Assembly: GCA_018780025.1 (NCBI GenBank)
Contig: JADMKH010000080.1
Location: 15,721 to 22,392, forward strand
Length of the DNA: 6,672 bases
Direction of reading: 5' to 3'
Origin: Thiobacillus sp.
GTDB lineage: Bacteria > Pseudomonadota > Gammaproteobacteria > Burkholderiales > Thiobacillaceae
The notes below the pieces were generated by a model that worked only from the letters and a program-made list of their open reading frames with translations, was not told where the DNA came from and did no database searches. Shown piece by piece: positions 1 through 6,593 of the stretch (the first letter of the stretch is position 1; each line of letters opens with the position of its first letter). Made by a program: the position numbers and the translations under genes.

Positions 1-1
1 G

Positions 2-637
2 CAAGGCAAGATCGATTTCCCGATGATAGGCGGCGTGACGATAGCGGGGGAGACGGCCAGCACCGCACAGCGGCTGATCGCAGCAGCCCTGGAAAAAGGC
101 GGCTTCATCAAGAAACCGCAGGTCAACCTGATCGTCAAGGCATATCGCAGCAAACAGGTTTCGGTCCTGGGGCAGGTCAACAAGCCCGGGAAATATCCGC
201 TGGAGACCACCAGCACGATTTCGGACCTGCTTGCACAAGCTGGGGGCGTGACCCTGGAGGGCGCCGACGATCTCACGCTGATCCGGAACCAGGATGGCAA
301 GTCGCAGCGAATCAGGATCGATACCAGGTCGCTGTTCCAGGACGGGCAATTTGACTTGAACCATCAGGTCATTGGCGGCGACGTAATTTTCGTGCCGCGC
401 GCCGCTGTGTTTTACATCTATGGCGAGGTGCAGAAACCGGGTGCATTTCGTCTGGAAAAAAACATGAATGTGATGCAGGCCCTGTCGCTGGGGGGCGGCA
501 TTACGCAGCGCGGTACGCAGAAAGGCATCCAGATTCGCCGGCAGGGGTCAGCGGGTCAGCCAGTTCAACTGAAAGCCGCGCTGACCGACCCGGTGCAGGA
601 AGGAGATGTGGTGTATGTCAAGGAAAGCCTGTTTTAG
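2..637 (+). CDS. epsE: Polysaccharide export protein EpsE (Wza/GumB family), 5'-truncated by the window edge
   Basis: The reading frame is open to the left edge (codons for Q-G-K-I-D-F-P precede the first ATG at 23), so the true start lies outside the window and the ATG at 23 is internal. The family forms the periplasmic/outer-membrane channel part of Wzx/Wzy-type exopolysaccharide export. What is visible is the end of the polysaccharide export (PES) domain (about nt 2-150), followed by two SLBB beta-grasp domains. Each SLBB domain is marked by a G-x-V-x-K-P-G motif: LGQVNKPGKY near nt 168-197 and YGEVQKPGAF near nt 419-448. The protein ends directly after the second SLBB domain (GDVVYVKESLF), so the C-terminal amphipathic helix that forms the outer-membrane barrel in E. 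coli Wza is absent. Short GumB/EpsE-type members are similar in this respect. The gene lies 30 bases before epsF in the same orientation, which fits one operon. The family call is firm; the symbol rests on the epsF-epsG neighbours. Confidence 0.9.
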   Translation, partial: QGKIDFPMIGGVTIAGETASTAQRLIAAALEKGGFIKKPQVNLIVKAYRSKQVSVLGQVNKPGKYPLETTSTISDLLAQAGGVTLEGADDLTLIRNQDGKSQRIRIDTRSLFQDGQFDLNHQVIGGDVIFVPRAAVFYIYGEVQKPGAFRLEKNMNVMQALSLGGGITQRGTQKGIQIRRQGSAGQPVQLKAALTDPVQEGDVVYVKESLF

Positions 638-667
638 CCATTTGTTGCAGGGGGAGGTCGCTCAGTC

Positions 668-2059
668 ATGAATATCCTGCAATTGCTGTTGATCCTCAAA
701 GCGCACAAGACGCTGATGCTGCTCACGCTGGCGCTGAGCGTGGCGCTGGTCGGCGCCATCAGTCTACTGCTGCCCAAGTCCTACACGGCCACCGCCTCGC
801 TGGTGGTGAACGTGCGCGGCGCGGACCCGGTGACCGGTCAGGCCATGCACAGTCAGCTGGTCTCCGGCTATCTGGCGACCCAGGTGGATGTCATCAAAAG
901 CCCGAACGTGGCGCTGAAAGTGGTCGATGACCTGAAGCTGGCGCGAGAGGCCGCGTTCCAGCAGCAATTCCGGCGCGACGTCGCGGCGCGGATATCGATC
1001 CGCGACTGGCTCGCCAACACGCTGCTGAAGAATCTGGATGTGCAACCGTCACGCGGCAGCAACGTGCTCTACGTGACCTACAGGAGTCCGGATCCGCAGA
1101 CGGCGGCGCGGCTGGCCAACGCCTTTGTGCAGGCCTATATCCAGACCAGCCTGGAACTCAAGACGCAGCCTGCGAAACAGACGGCGGTTTGGTACAACCT
1201 GCAACTGGGCGCACTGCGCAGCAATCTGGAGAAAAGCCAGGAAAAACTCTCCAGCTATCAACAAAGCAAAGGCATTGTTTCGCTCGACGAAAAACTGGAT
1301 ATCGAGTCTGCGCGGCTGGCGGAACTCTCCAGCCAGTTGGTGGCTGCGCAGGGACAGACTTACGACAGCCTGTCCATCCAGAATAACGCCAGCAGCGCAT
1401 CGGCCAGCGTCGTGAACAATCCGCTGATACAGGGGCTCAAGGGCGAACTGGCCAGAAGCGAAGCCAAACTGAGCCAGCTGTCGCAGCGTGTAGGCACCAA
1501 TCATCCGGAATACGAACGCGCCGAGGCCGAAGTGACCAGCTTGCGCGGAAAACTTGCGAGTGAGACCCGCACGGCACGGCAAAGCATCGATAGCGATCTC
1601 CGCGTGTCGCGCCAGCGCGAAGGCGAATTGCGCGCCGCGGTGGCGGCCCAAAAGGCGAAAGTATTGGCGCTCAATGCAAACCGGGATGTCGGTTCCGTAT
1701 TCGCGCGCGAAGTCGAGAGTGCGCAGCGCATCTACGACCAGGCCCTGGAACGCTTCAGCCAGACGCAAATGGAAGGACACGCCGATCAAACCGAGATATC
1801 GGTATTGAGTTCTGCGGTCGTTCCGCTTATCCCTGCGACGCCGAATGTGAAGCTTAACGTGGCCTTGTCAATTCTTCTCGGGACGTTGTTGGGAATGAGT
1901 CTGGCGCTGATCCGCGAGATGCTGAATCGACGCGTGCGTTCCGGATATGACGTGATTACGGTACTGGATGTTCCGGTGCTGGGCGTGCTGACAGCAGGCA
2001 ACAAGCTGCGGCGACCGTCGCGTGGCCGGCTGGGTTCGCCTGCTCTCAGGCCAGCGTGA
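668..2059 (+). CDS. epsF: Chain-length determinant protein EpsF (polysaccharide co-polymerase, Wzz/GumC family)
   Basis: This 463-residue inner-membrane polysaccharide co-polymerase should set polymer length together with the polymerase and link to the EpsE channel. The N-terminal membrane segment (about residues 15-35) is followed by a Wzz-type periplasmic domain beginning P-K-S-Y-T-A-T-A. A long Ala/Gln/Leu/Glu-rich coiled-coil region spans about 170-335. A proline motif (P386, P389, P392) leads into the second membrane segment (about 396-416), and a short basic cytoplasmic tail of about 47 residues closes the protein. The tail has no Walker motifs, so the ATPase half of a classical Wzc is absent here and is supplied by the next gene. 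The start ATG at 668 has a GGGGAGG Shine-Dalgarno at 650-656 with an 11-base spacer. The size and two-membrane-segment layout match EpsF of methanolan-type clusters and GumC of xanthan clusters. Large antisense reading frames inside this gene are composition shadows. Confidence 0.93.
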   Translation: MNILQLLLILKAHKTLMLLTLALSVALVGAISLLLPKSYTATASLVVNVRGADPVTGQAMHSQLVSGYLATQVDVIKSPNVALKVVDDLKLAREAAFQQQFRRDVAARISIRDWLANTLLKNLDVQPSRGSNVLYVTYRSPDPQTAARLANAFVQAYIQTSLELKTQPAKQTAVWYNLQLGALRSNLEKSQEKLSSYQQSKGIVSLDEKLDIESARLAELSSQLVAAQGQTYDSLSIQNNASSASASVVNNPLIQGLKGELARSEAKLSQLSQRVGTNHPEYERAEAEVTSLRGKLASETRTARQSIDSDLRVSRQREGELRAAVAAQKAKVLALNANRDVGSVFAREVESAQRIYDQALERFSQTQMEGHADQTEISVLSSAVVPLIPATPNVKLNVALSILLGTLLGMSLALIREMLNRRVRSGYDVITVLDVPVLGVLTAGNKLRRPSRGRLGSPALRPA

Positions 2060-2090
2060 CACGAGCGCAACCGCCTGACGCCGGATTTCG

Positions 2091-2098
2091 AAAAGGAG
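2091..2098 (+). promoter_or_regulatory. Ribosome binding site that decides the epsG start
   Basis: AAAAGGAG lies 8 bases before the ATG at 2107 but only 2 bases before the in-frame ATG at 2101. It lies downstream of the GTG at 2056, which overlaps the epsF stop codon. Optimal spacing favours ATG 2107. ATG 2101 remains possible and GTG 2056 is unlikely. Confidence 0.7.
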
Positions 2099-2106
2099 CC
2101 ATGGAT

Positions 2107-2985
2107 ATGCATTACCCGAATACCGTCAAACTCGTCGAGGGGTTATCCCAAGCGAACAATGAGACGCATGTGGGCAGACTGTTGCTGGACGCCGGCAAAC
2201 TGTCATCCGCGGATGCCGAGCGTGTCGTGCGCTTGCAAAAAGAAGAAAAGCTGCGTTTCGGCGAGGCGGCCATCAAGCTTGGATTGATTACCGAAACCGA
2301 CTTGCAGCAGGTGCTGTCGCATCAGTTTGCCTACCCCTACCTGGCGCCCGGCGAAGCTCATTTCAGTCCCGACCTGATTGCCGCCTACGAGCCATTTGGG
2401 GAGCAGGCAGAGCAATTGCGGGCGTTGCGCAGCCAGTTGATGCTGCGCTGGTTTTCGAACCGGAACAAGACGCTGACCATTGCGGGCATCGATGCGGGCG
2501 ATGGCGCGAGTTATCTGGCCGCCAATCTGGCGGTGGCGTTTTCCCAGCTGGGCGAGCGCACCTTATTGATCGACGCGGATCTGCGCCAGCCGCGCCAGCA
2601 TGTGTTGTTTAATTTGGGGAATCGCCCGGGCCTGTCCGAGCTGCTGGCGGGACGCGTCAATACGTCTGCGGTGAGCCGTATTCCCGCTTTTCCCAACCTC
2701 TCGGTTCTCACCGCGGGCGCGGTTCCGCCCAATCCGGCCGAGCTGTTGTCGCGTGCGGCCACGCCCGTCAAGCTGGAGGATCTGGCTGGGCATTACGACG
2801 TGATACTGATCGACACGTCCGCCGCGCACGACAGCGCCGATGCGGAGATGGTTGCGGCGCGCACCGGCGCAGCGTTGCTGGTGCTGCGGCAGAATCACAC
2901 CCAACTGGCCGCCGCTGCGGAATTTCAGGCCAGCCTGGCGAGCGCCGGCGCCGTGTTGATCGGCACTGTGTTGAATCGGTTTTAG
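2107..2985 (+). CDS. epsG: Chain-length regulator EpsG: MshEN-like domain fused to a BY-kinase-type P-loop ATPase
   Basis: This 292-residue cytoplasmic partner of EpsF corresponds to the kinase half of Wzc. From the start at 2107, residues 21-44 and 50-73 form two related 24-residue repeats with a 5-residue spacer (H-V-G...Q and R-F-G...Q), the arrangement of the MshEN c-di-GMP-binding domain. An E-x2-R-x2-R motif (E102, R105, R108), typical of BY-kinase oligomerisation, precedes the ATPase core. The P-loop reads G-D-G-A-S at 131-135, with Ala134 where the Walker lysine belongs. Walker A' (LLIDADLRQP, 153-162), a PPNPAELLS motif (207-215) and Walker B (ILID, 233-236) are well preserved. The protein ends G-T-V-L-N-R-F; there is no tyrosine after Y230, so no C-terminal tyrosine cluster. 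Kinase activity is therefore doubtful. From memory, relatives of this family can carry Arg at the lysine position, so divergence here may be a family trait. The gene starts 47 bases after the epsF stop and is followed 10 bases later by the polymerase gene. Confidence 0.9.
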   Translation: MHYPNTVKLVEGLSQANNETHVGRLLLDAGKLSSADAERVVRLQKEEKLRFGEAAIKLGLITETDLQQVLSHQFAYPYLAPGEAHFSPDLIAAYEPFGEQAEQLRALRSQLMLRWFSNRNKTLTIAGIDAGDGASYLAANLAVAFSQLGERTLLIDADLRQPRQHVLFNLGNRPGLSELLAGRVNTSAVSRIPAFPNLSVLTAGAVPPNPAELLSRAATPVKLEDLAGHYDVILIDTSAAHDSADAEMVAARTGAALLVLRQNHTQLAAAAEFQASLASAGAVLIGTVLNRF

Positions 2986-2995
2986 CGCGCGCCTC

Positions 2996-4285
2996 ATGCA
3001 GTTTTCCGCGCACGTCCCAGGAACTCCATTGCTTCGCGCCGATGCGCTGGCTTCGACAAAATGGGTTTCGGCGATTTTGATCGGCAGTGTCGTTTATCAG
3101 GCATTGCTGGCGCTGATGCATACCCATTTTTATCGGGCTTCCTCGCTGGCCGTCGCCGCGGCAGAATTCCTGATCTATTTGGCTTGCCTGCTGGTGCTGT
3201 CCAAACGCATACGGCTGGAGTTCGTTGCGATTGTGGCGCTGGTTTTAGCCTATCTGCTTCTTTTATCCATTTTCAGAAATGCGCTGGAATTCAAGGGATT
3301 CAGGGATGTCATGATCCCGCTGCTGTTCTACTGGCTTGGACGCCATGTGGCCGACATCGGTTATGCGGACCGTATCCTGAAAATACTGGTCGGCGTCGTG
3401 CTGATATCTGGGTTTTTTGAACTGTTTTTTCTGGATCAATATACGCGGCTGCTCGATATCTTTTCCTATTACGTCAGCACCGGCACGGTAACCATCGCCG
3501 CCAATTTTATTAGCGATAGTGTGCTCAACCTGAACGGATTGCGGCCGGAAGGCATCGGCCGCACGATTTTTCCTGCGCTTCTGGGCAATCACCGCATCTC
3601 CTCCGTGTTTCTGGAGCCCGTGTCGCTGGGCAACTTTGCGGTCATCGTGGCCGCCTGGGGCCTATCCAAACCTGGCGCGGAATATAAACAGATGCTGTTC
3701 TTCGTCCTGTCCGCCATCACCCTGATCGCGCTCAGCGATTCCCGCTATGGGCTGATAGTGGTGAGCGCATTGATCGCCATGCGCATGGCGGTGAAGGGGC
3801 GATTGAATATTGCCGTCGTCATCTTGCCCCTGGTTTCGATCGTGGTGCTGGTGCTGATCGGATTGTTTTTCGAAGGAGGGCACGCCGATAACATCATGGG
3901 GCGTCTTTCCTGGACCGGTACTACCTTGTTGAGCTTCGATATTGAAAAAATACTGGGGGCCCAGGGGTTCAATATTCCGTATGGGGATATGGGCTACGCG
4001 TACCTGCTGTCCCGCTGGGGCGTACTGCTTTGCATTGCGCTATGGGCGGCATTGTGGATGGCGAAGATGCCGGACGAACGGGGCGTCCGTTTTCGGGCTT
4101 ACGCAGCCGTGTATATCTCCCTGATCCTCACCGTCAGCGGGACATCGTTCTTTGCGCTGAAAACAGCGGGGCTATTGTGGTTCCTGATGGGAAGTTGCAC
4201 GTATCCGAACGTGAAAAAAACTGCGCTTTCGCATGCTGCCGTTCCCCATAAAATTTCCGGACGCGAGTTGAACTATGCCCATTAA
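2996..4285 (+). CDS. Polytopic membrane protein, probable Wzy-type polysaccharide polymerase (GumE-like)
   Basis: This is a 429-residue, very hydrophobic protein with roughly ten membrane segments. Clear ones lie at about 22-42, 50-70, 75-95, 128-148, 200-222 and 229-246, with further ones to about residue 415. A larger hydrophilic loop at about 150-200 is probably periplasmic. Motifs that look functional are R-P-E-G-I-G-R around 183-189, F-L-E-P-V-S around 205-210 at the start of a membrane segment, and D-S-R-Y-G at 248-252. Wzy polymerases typically depend on arginines in or near such loops. Length, topology and position between the export genes and a GumH-like gene all fit GumE, the predicted xanthan polymerase, which joins lipid-linked repeat units on the periplasmic face. 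No Shine-Dalgarno is visible before ATG 2996, so translation may depend on coupling to epsG, which stops 10 bases upstream. By eye the gene is less GC-rich than epsF, as usual for membrane proteins. Polymerase function is inferred from topology and context; a flippase is less likely because of the large loop. Confidence 0.75.
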   Translation: MQFSAHVPGTPLLRADALASTKWVSAILIGSVVYQALLALMHTHFYRASSLAVAAAEFLIYLACLLVLSKRIRLEFVAIVALVLAYLLLLSIFRNALEFKGFRDVMIPLLFYWLGRHVADIGYADRILKILVGVVLISGFFELFFLDQYTRLLDIFSYYVSTGTVTIAANFISDSVLNLNGLRPEGIGRTIFPALLGNHRISSVFLEPVSLGNFAVIVAAWGLSKPGAEYKQMLFFVLSAITLIALSDSRYGLIVVSALIAMRMAVKGRLNIAVVILPLVSIVVLVLIGLFFEGGHADNIMGRLSWTGTTLLSFDIEKILGAQGFNIPYGDMGYAYLLSRWGVLLCIALWAALWMAKMPDERGVRFRAYAAVYISLILTVSGTSFFALKTAGLLWFLMGSCTYPNVKKTALSHAAVPHKISGRELNYAH

Positions 4286-5423
4286 AGTCGCCCATGTCGT
4301 GCGCCAATACCATCCATCGGTGGGGGGGATGGAAGGCGTCGTACAAAACATCGCGCAGCAGCAAATGGAACGGCATGACCAGTTGCCGGTAATCCTGACG
4401 CTCGACCGTTTGTTCCGGAATTCCGCTGGGCGCCTGGTCGGCAAAGAAGTGATCGACGGCGTTCCGGTGATTCGTTTGCCCTATCGGGGCTCCAGCCGCT
4501 ACCCCCTGTGCCCGGACGTGCTCGATCATGTGCGCGATGCGGATGTGATCCATGTGCATGGCATCGATTTCTTTTTCGATTTCCTGGCAGCGACCCGACC
4601 GATACATCGGCGTCCCATGGTGGTGTCCACGCATGGCGGTTTCTTCCACACGCGCTTTGCCTCGACACTCAAGAATATTTATTTCAATACCGCGACCCGG
4701 CTTTCAGCGCTTGCCTACGACCGGGTTGTCGCAACCAGCGACAACGACGGGGAGATTTTCAACGCCATCGTCAAGTCGCCCAAAAAGCTGGTCATCGAAA
4801 ATGGCGTGAATGTCGAAAAATATGCGGACACATCCGCGCAAGCGCTGACGCCTGTGCTGATCTATTTTGGCCGCTGGTCGGAGAATAAAGGGCTGCTTGA
4901 AACGATCGTGTTTTTCCGGTGCCTGGTATCCCGGCAACCGTCGTGGAAGCTGATTATTGCCGGGCGGGAATACGACCATACCGAGAAAGAACTGATGGCT
5001 TTGCTGCAAAAACACCAGCTTGTCGAATCTGTTCAACTGGCGCCGAATCCGTCGGACCATGAACTGGCAGGCCTGATCGGGCAATCCAGCTATTTCATCT
5101 GTCTGTCGCGGCACGAGGGCTTCGGCATTGCCCCGATCGAGGCCATGAGTGCCGGCTTGACCCCTGTGTTAAGCGACATTGCCCCGTTCCGGAACCTGAT
5201 TGAACAAGCGGGTATGGGAGTGCTGCTCGACCAGCAGGATGTCGAGAGCAGGGTCGCTGCGCTACTGGCGCTACACAGCCAGGGCGAACACGCATATGTC
5301 CGCAGACGGACCTGGGCCCGGTCTTTTGCGGAACGTTATAACTGGAAGCATATCGCCGATAAATACGTTGATATTTATCTGTCCTTGGCCAATCGGAAAA
5401 GGAGAGTAACAACATGTTCCTGA
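4275..5423 (+). CDS. gumH: GT4 glycosyltransferase, GumH-like: GDP-mannose:cellobiosyl-diphosphopolyprenol alpha-1,3-mannosyltransferase
   Basis: This 382-residue GT-B-fold enzyme is predicted to transfer mannose from GDP-mannose to lipid-linked cellobiose on the cytoplasmic face of the inner membrane, the third sugar step in xanthan and acetan synthesis. The N-terminal acceptor domain begins KVAHVVRQYHPSVGGMEGVV (residues 4-23), with the glycine loop S-V-G-G-M-E typical of GT4. It continues with YRGSSRYP, DVIHVHGIDFFFD and VVSTHGGFFHTRFAS, all of which closely match xanthan GumH as I remember it. The donor domain has IENGV, YFGRWSENKGL, IIAGREYD and the E-x7-E motif (E281 and E289) in LSRHEGFG...EAMSAG, the signature of retaining GT4 enzymes. 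Length is normal for the family. The start overlaps the preceding polymerase gene by 11 bases and only a weak Shine-Dalgarno is seen, which suggests translational coupling. The GumK-like gene downstream supports the pathway assignment. Acceptor and sugar are inferred from similarity. Confidence 0.9.
   Translation: MPIKVAHVVRQYHPSVGGMEGVVQNIAQQQMERHDQLPVILTLDRLFRNSAGRLVGKEVIDGVPVIRLPYRGSSRYPLCPDVLDHVRDADVIHVHGIDFFFDFLAATRPIHRRPMVVSTHGGFFHTRFASTLKNIYFNTATRLSALAYDRVVATSDNDGEIFNAIVKSPKKLVIENGVNVEKYADTSAQALTPVLIYFGRWSENKGLLETIVFFRCLVSRQPSWKLIIAGREYDHTEKELMALLQKHQLVESVQLAPNPSDHELAGLIGQSSYFICLSRHEGFGIAPIEAMSAGLTPVLSDIAPFRNLIEQAGMGVLLDQQDVESRVAALLALHSQGEHAYVRRRTWARSFAERYNWKHIADKYVDIYLSLANRKRRVTTCS
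5397..5404 (+). promoter_or_regulatory. Ribosome binding site for the GH5 gene, inside the end of gumH
   Basis: AAAAGGAG ends 9 bases before ATG 5414, and both lie within the last codons of gumH. This strong site supports 5414 as the GH5 start and indicates independent initiation as well as coupling to gumH. Confidence 0.75.
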
Positions 5424-6454
5424 ATATCCCCCATCTTGTCAGACGTTTCCTGTTTTTACTGGGCGGGCTGGCGGCCGGACTGCTTGTATGGGTTGCCCCG
5501 GCCGTAGCGGCTAATTGCGACGCGAATATTGCACTGAAGGGCGTGAATTTGGCAGGCGCGGAGTTCAACGGAAGCAAACTTCCTGGCGTTTTATACAAGG
5601 ACTATATCTATCCGAACAAGGCGGAATTCGATTACTTCGCATCGATCGGCATGAAGGTCTTTCGTTTGCCATTCCGCTGGGAACGTCTCCAACCAGCGCT
5701 GTTTGGCGAATTCGATTCTGCCGAACTTGAAAATATCGTATCTGCCGTCGCGTTGGCAAAGGCGCATGGCATGTGCGTGATTCTCGATGTGCACAACTAT
5801 GGGACCTATCGAGGCAACGCCATTGGCACAACAGACGTGCCGGTCAAGGCCTTCGTCGATTTATGGACGCGGCTGGCCGCGAAGTTCAACGAACCTGCCG
5901 TTACTGCATTCGGGCTGATGAACGAACCTTTTAAATTGTCCATCGAGCAATGGGCCGGCACGGCGCAGCAAACGGTCAACGCCATCAGAAAACAGGGTGC
6001 AGAAAACCTGATTCTGGTTTCCGGCGGCCGCTGGAGCGGCGTGCATGAATGGGAGAAGCTGAAAAGCGGTGTGTCGAATGCGGACGCTTTCGCTCATTTC
6101 AAGGATCCGCTGAAACGCACCTGGATCGAAGTGCATCAATACGCGGATCCTTATTATTCCGGCACCGGCGAAACGTGTGTTCCGGCAGACAGTTTCACGA
6201 AAATGTTCGACAACATCACGCGCTGGGCAAAGACCCATGACCAGCGGCTTTTCCTCGGCGAATTCGGCACGCCGTCGAATCAGGCGTGCCTTGATGCCCT
6301 GGATGCCATGCTCGCGCAAATGAAAGACGCGCAGATCTGGCGGGGATGGACGTATTGGGCAGCGGGAAGCTGGTGGGGGTCCTATCCGTTGAGTATCGAG
6401 CCAAAGGATGGGAAGGATGCGCCTCAAACCAGGATATTGAAAAGGTATCTTTAA
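5414..6454 (+). CDS. Secreted glycoside hydrolase family 5 enzyme, endo-beta-1,4-glucanase-like
   Basis: This 346-residue GH5 (cellulase A-type) enzyme is predicted to cut beta-1,4-glucan in the periplasm or outside the cell. A Sec signal peptide is visible: basic start with two arginines, hydrophobic core at about 12-28, and probable cleavage after A-V-A at residue 32. The catalytic barrel follows. It has KGVNLAG, FRLPFRW (Arg84), DVHNYG (His127, Asn128), LMNEP with the acid/base Glu171, EVHQY (His241, Tyr243), LGEFGTP with the nucleophile Glu283, and the late Trp of GWTYW (Trp315). All expected GH5 residues are present, so the enzyme should be active. Cys255 and Cys292 sit where fungal Cel5A (subfamily GH5_5) appears to have a disulfide, so GH5_5 is a plausible subfamily. 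No carbohydrate-binding module is present. The gene overlaps gumH by 10 bases and so belongs to the EPS operon, suggesting a role in trimming, releasing or clearing a polymer with a cellulose-like backbone. Exact substrate is inferred; a branched xanthan-like chain might resist it. Confidence 0.9.
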   Translation: MFLNIPHLVRRFLFLLGGLAAGLLVWVAPAVAANCDANIALKGVNLAGAEFNGSKLPGVLYKDYIYPNKAEFDYFASIGMKVFRLPFRWERLQPALFGEFDSAELENIVSAVALAKAHGMCVILDVHNYGTYRGNAIGTTDVPVKAFVDLWTRLAAKFNEPAVTAFGLMNEPFKLSIEQWAGTAQQTVNAIRKQGAENLILVSGGRWSGVHEWEKLKSGVSNADAFAHFKDPLKRTWIEVHQYADPYYSGTGETCVPADSFTKMFDNITRWAKTHDQRLFLGEFGTPSNQACLDALDAMLAQMKDAQIWRGWTYWAAGSWWGSYPLSIEPKDGKDAPQTRILKRYL

Positions 6455-6593
6455 TATCCGGGCTTCCCGCCTGTGCGACTGGTCGCCTTGCGTCCGTTCT
6501 ACACACATGCTGACGCCTATCCATACGATCGCCACGGACACGGGGCGCAGCGCCAAGCGCTCCTCTTCACATTTGTGTTCTCAAGGAACGAAG
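6455..6593 (+). other. Non-coding gap between the GH5 gene and the gumK-like gene
   Basis: At 139 bases this is by far the longest gap in an otherwise packed operon. It contains a short inverted repeat, AGCGC-CAA-GCGCT (6549-6561), without a T-tract, so it is not a convincing terminator. No good sigma-70 promoter was found; the nearest -10-like element, TACGAT at 6524-6529, lacks a well-placed -35. The function of the gap is unknown. Confidence 0.5.
6583..6587 (+). promoter_or_regulatory. Ribosome binding site of the gumK-like gene
   Basis: AAGGA lies 6 bases before ATG 6594. It supports this ATG as the start of the partial last gene. Confidence 0.65.

Noticed and set aside
1049..1789. Long antisense open frame (246 codons) inside epsF
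   Set aside because: It lies fully opposite a well-supported gene, shows no recognisable family motif, and such frames are common opposite GC-rich coding sequence.
2056..2106. Upstream GTG start for epsG overlapping the epsF stop
   Set aside because: It would add 17 residues of low family resemblance, and the strong AAAAGGAG lies downstream of it, correctly spaced for ATG 2107.
4134..4649. Antisense open frame spanning the polymerase/gumH junction
   Set aside because: It is opposite conserved GumH N-terminal motifs and has no independent support.
5507..5521. Cys35 of the GH5 protein as a lipoprotein attachment site
   Set aside because: The residues before it (V-A-A-N) do not form a lipobox; Asn at -1 and no Leu at -3 favour ordinary signal peptidase I cleavage.
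6459..6469. CGGG-CTT-CCCG just after the GH5 stop as a terminator
   Set aside because: The 4-bp stem without a T-tract is within chance expectation at this GC content.
6488..6529. Possible sigma-70 promoter before the gumK-like gene (TTGCGT and TACGAT)
   Set aside because: The two elements are about 30 bases apart, far from the usual 17, and both are weak matches.
5861..6556. Antisense open frame (231 codons) across the end of the GH5 gene and the following gap
   Set aside because: It is opposite the GH5 catalytic region, has an Arg/Pro-rich composition and no family motif, so it is read as a shadow frame.
6549..6561. Hairpin AGCGC-CAA-GCGCT as a terminator
   Set aside because: The stem is only 5 bp and is followed by CCTCTTC rather than a T-run; the gumK-like gene starts just downstream.
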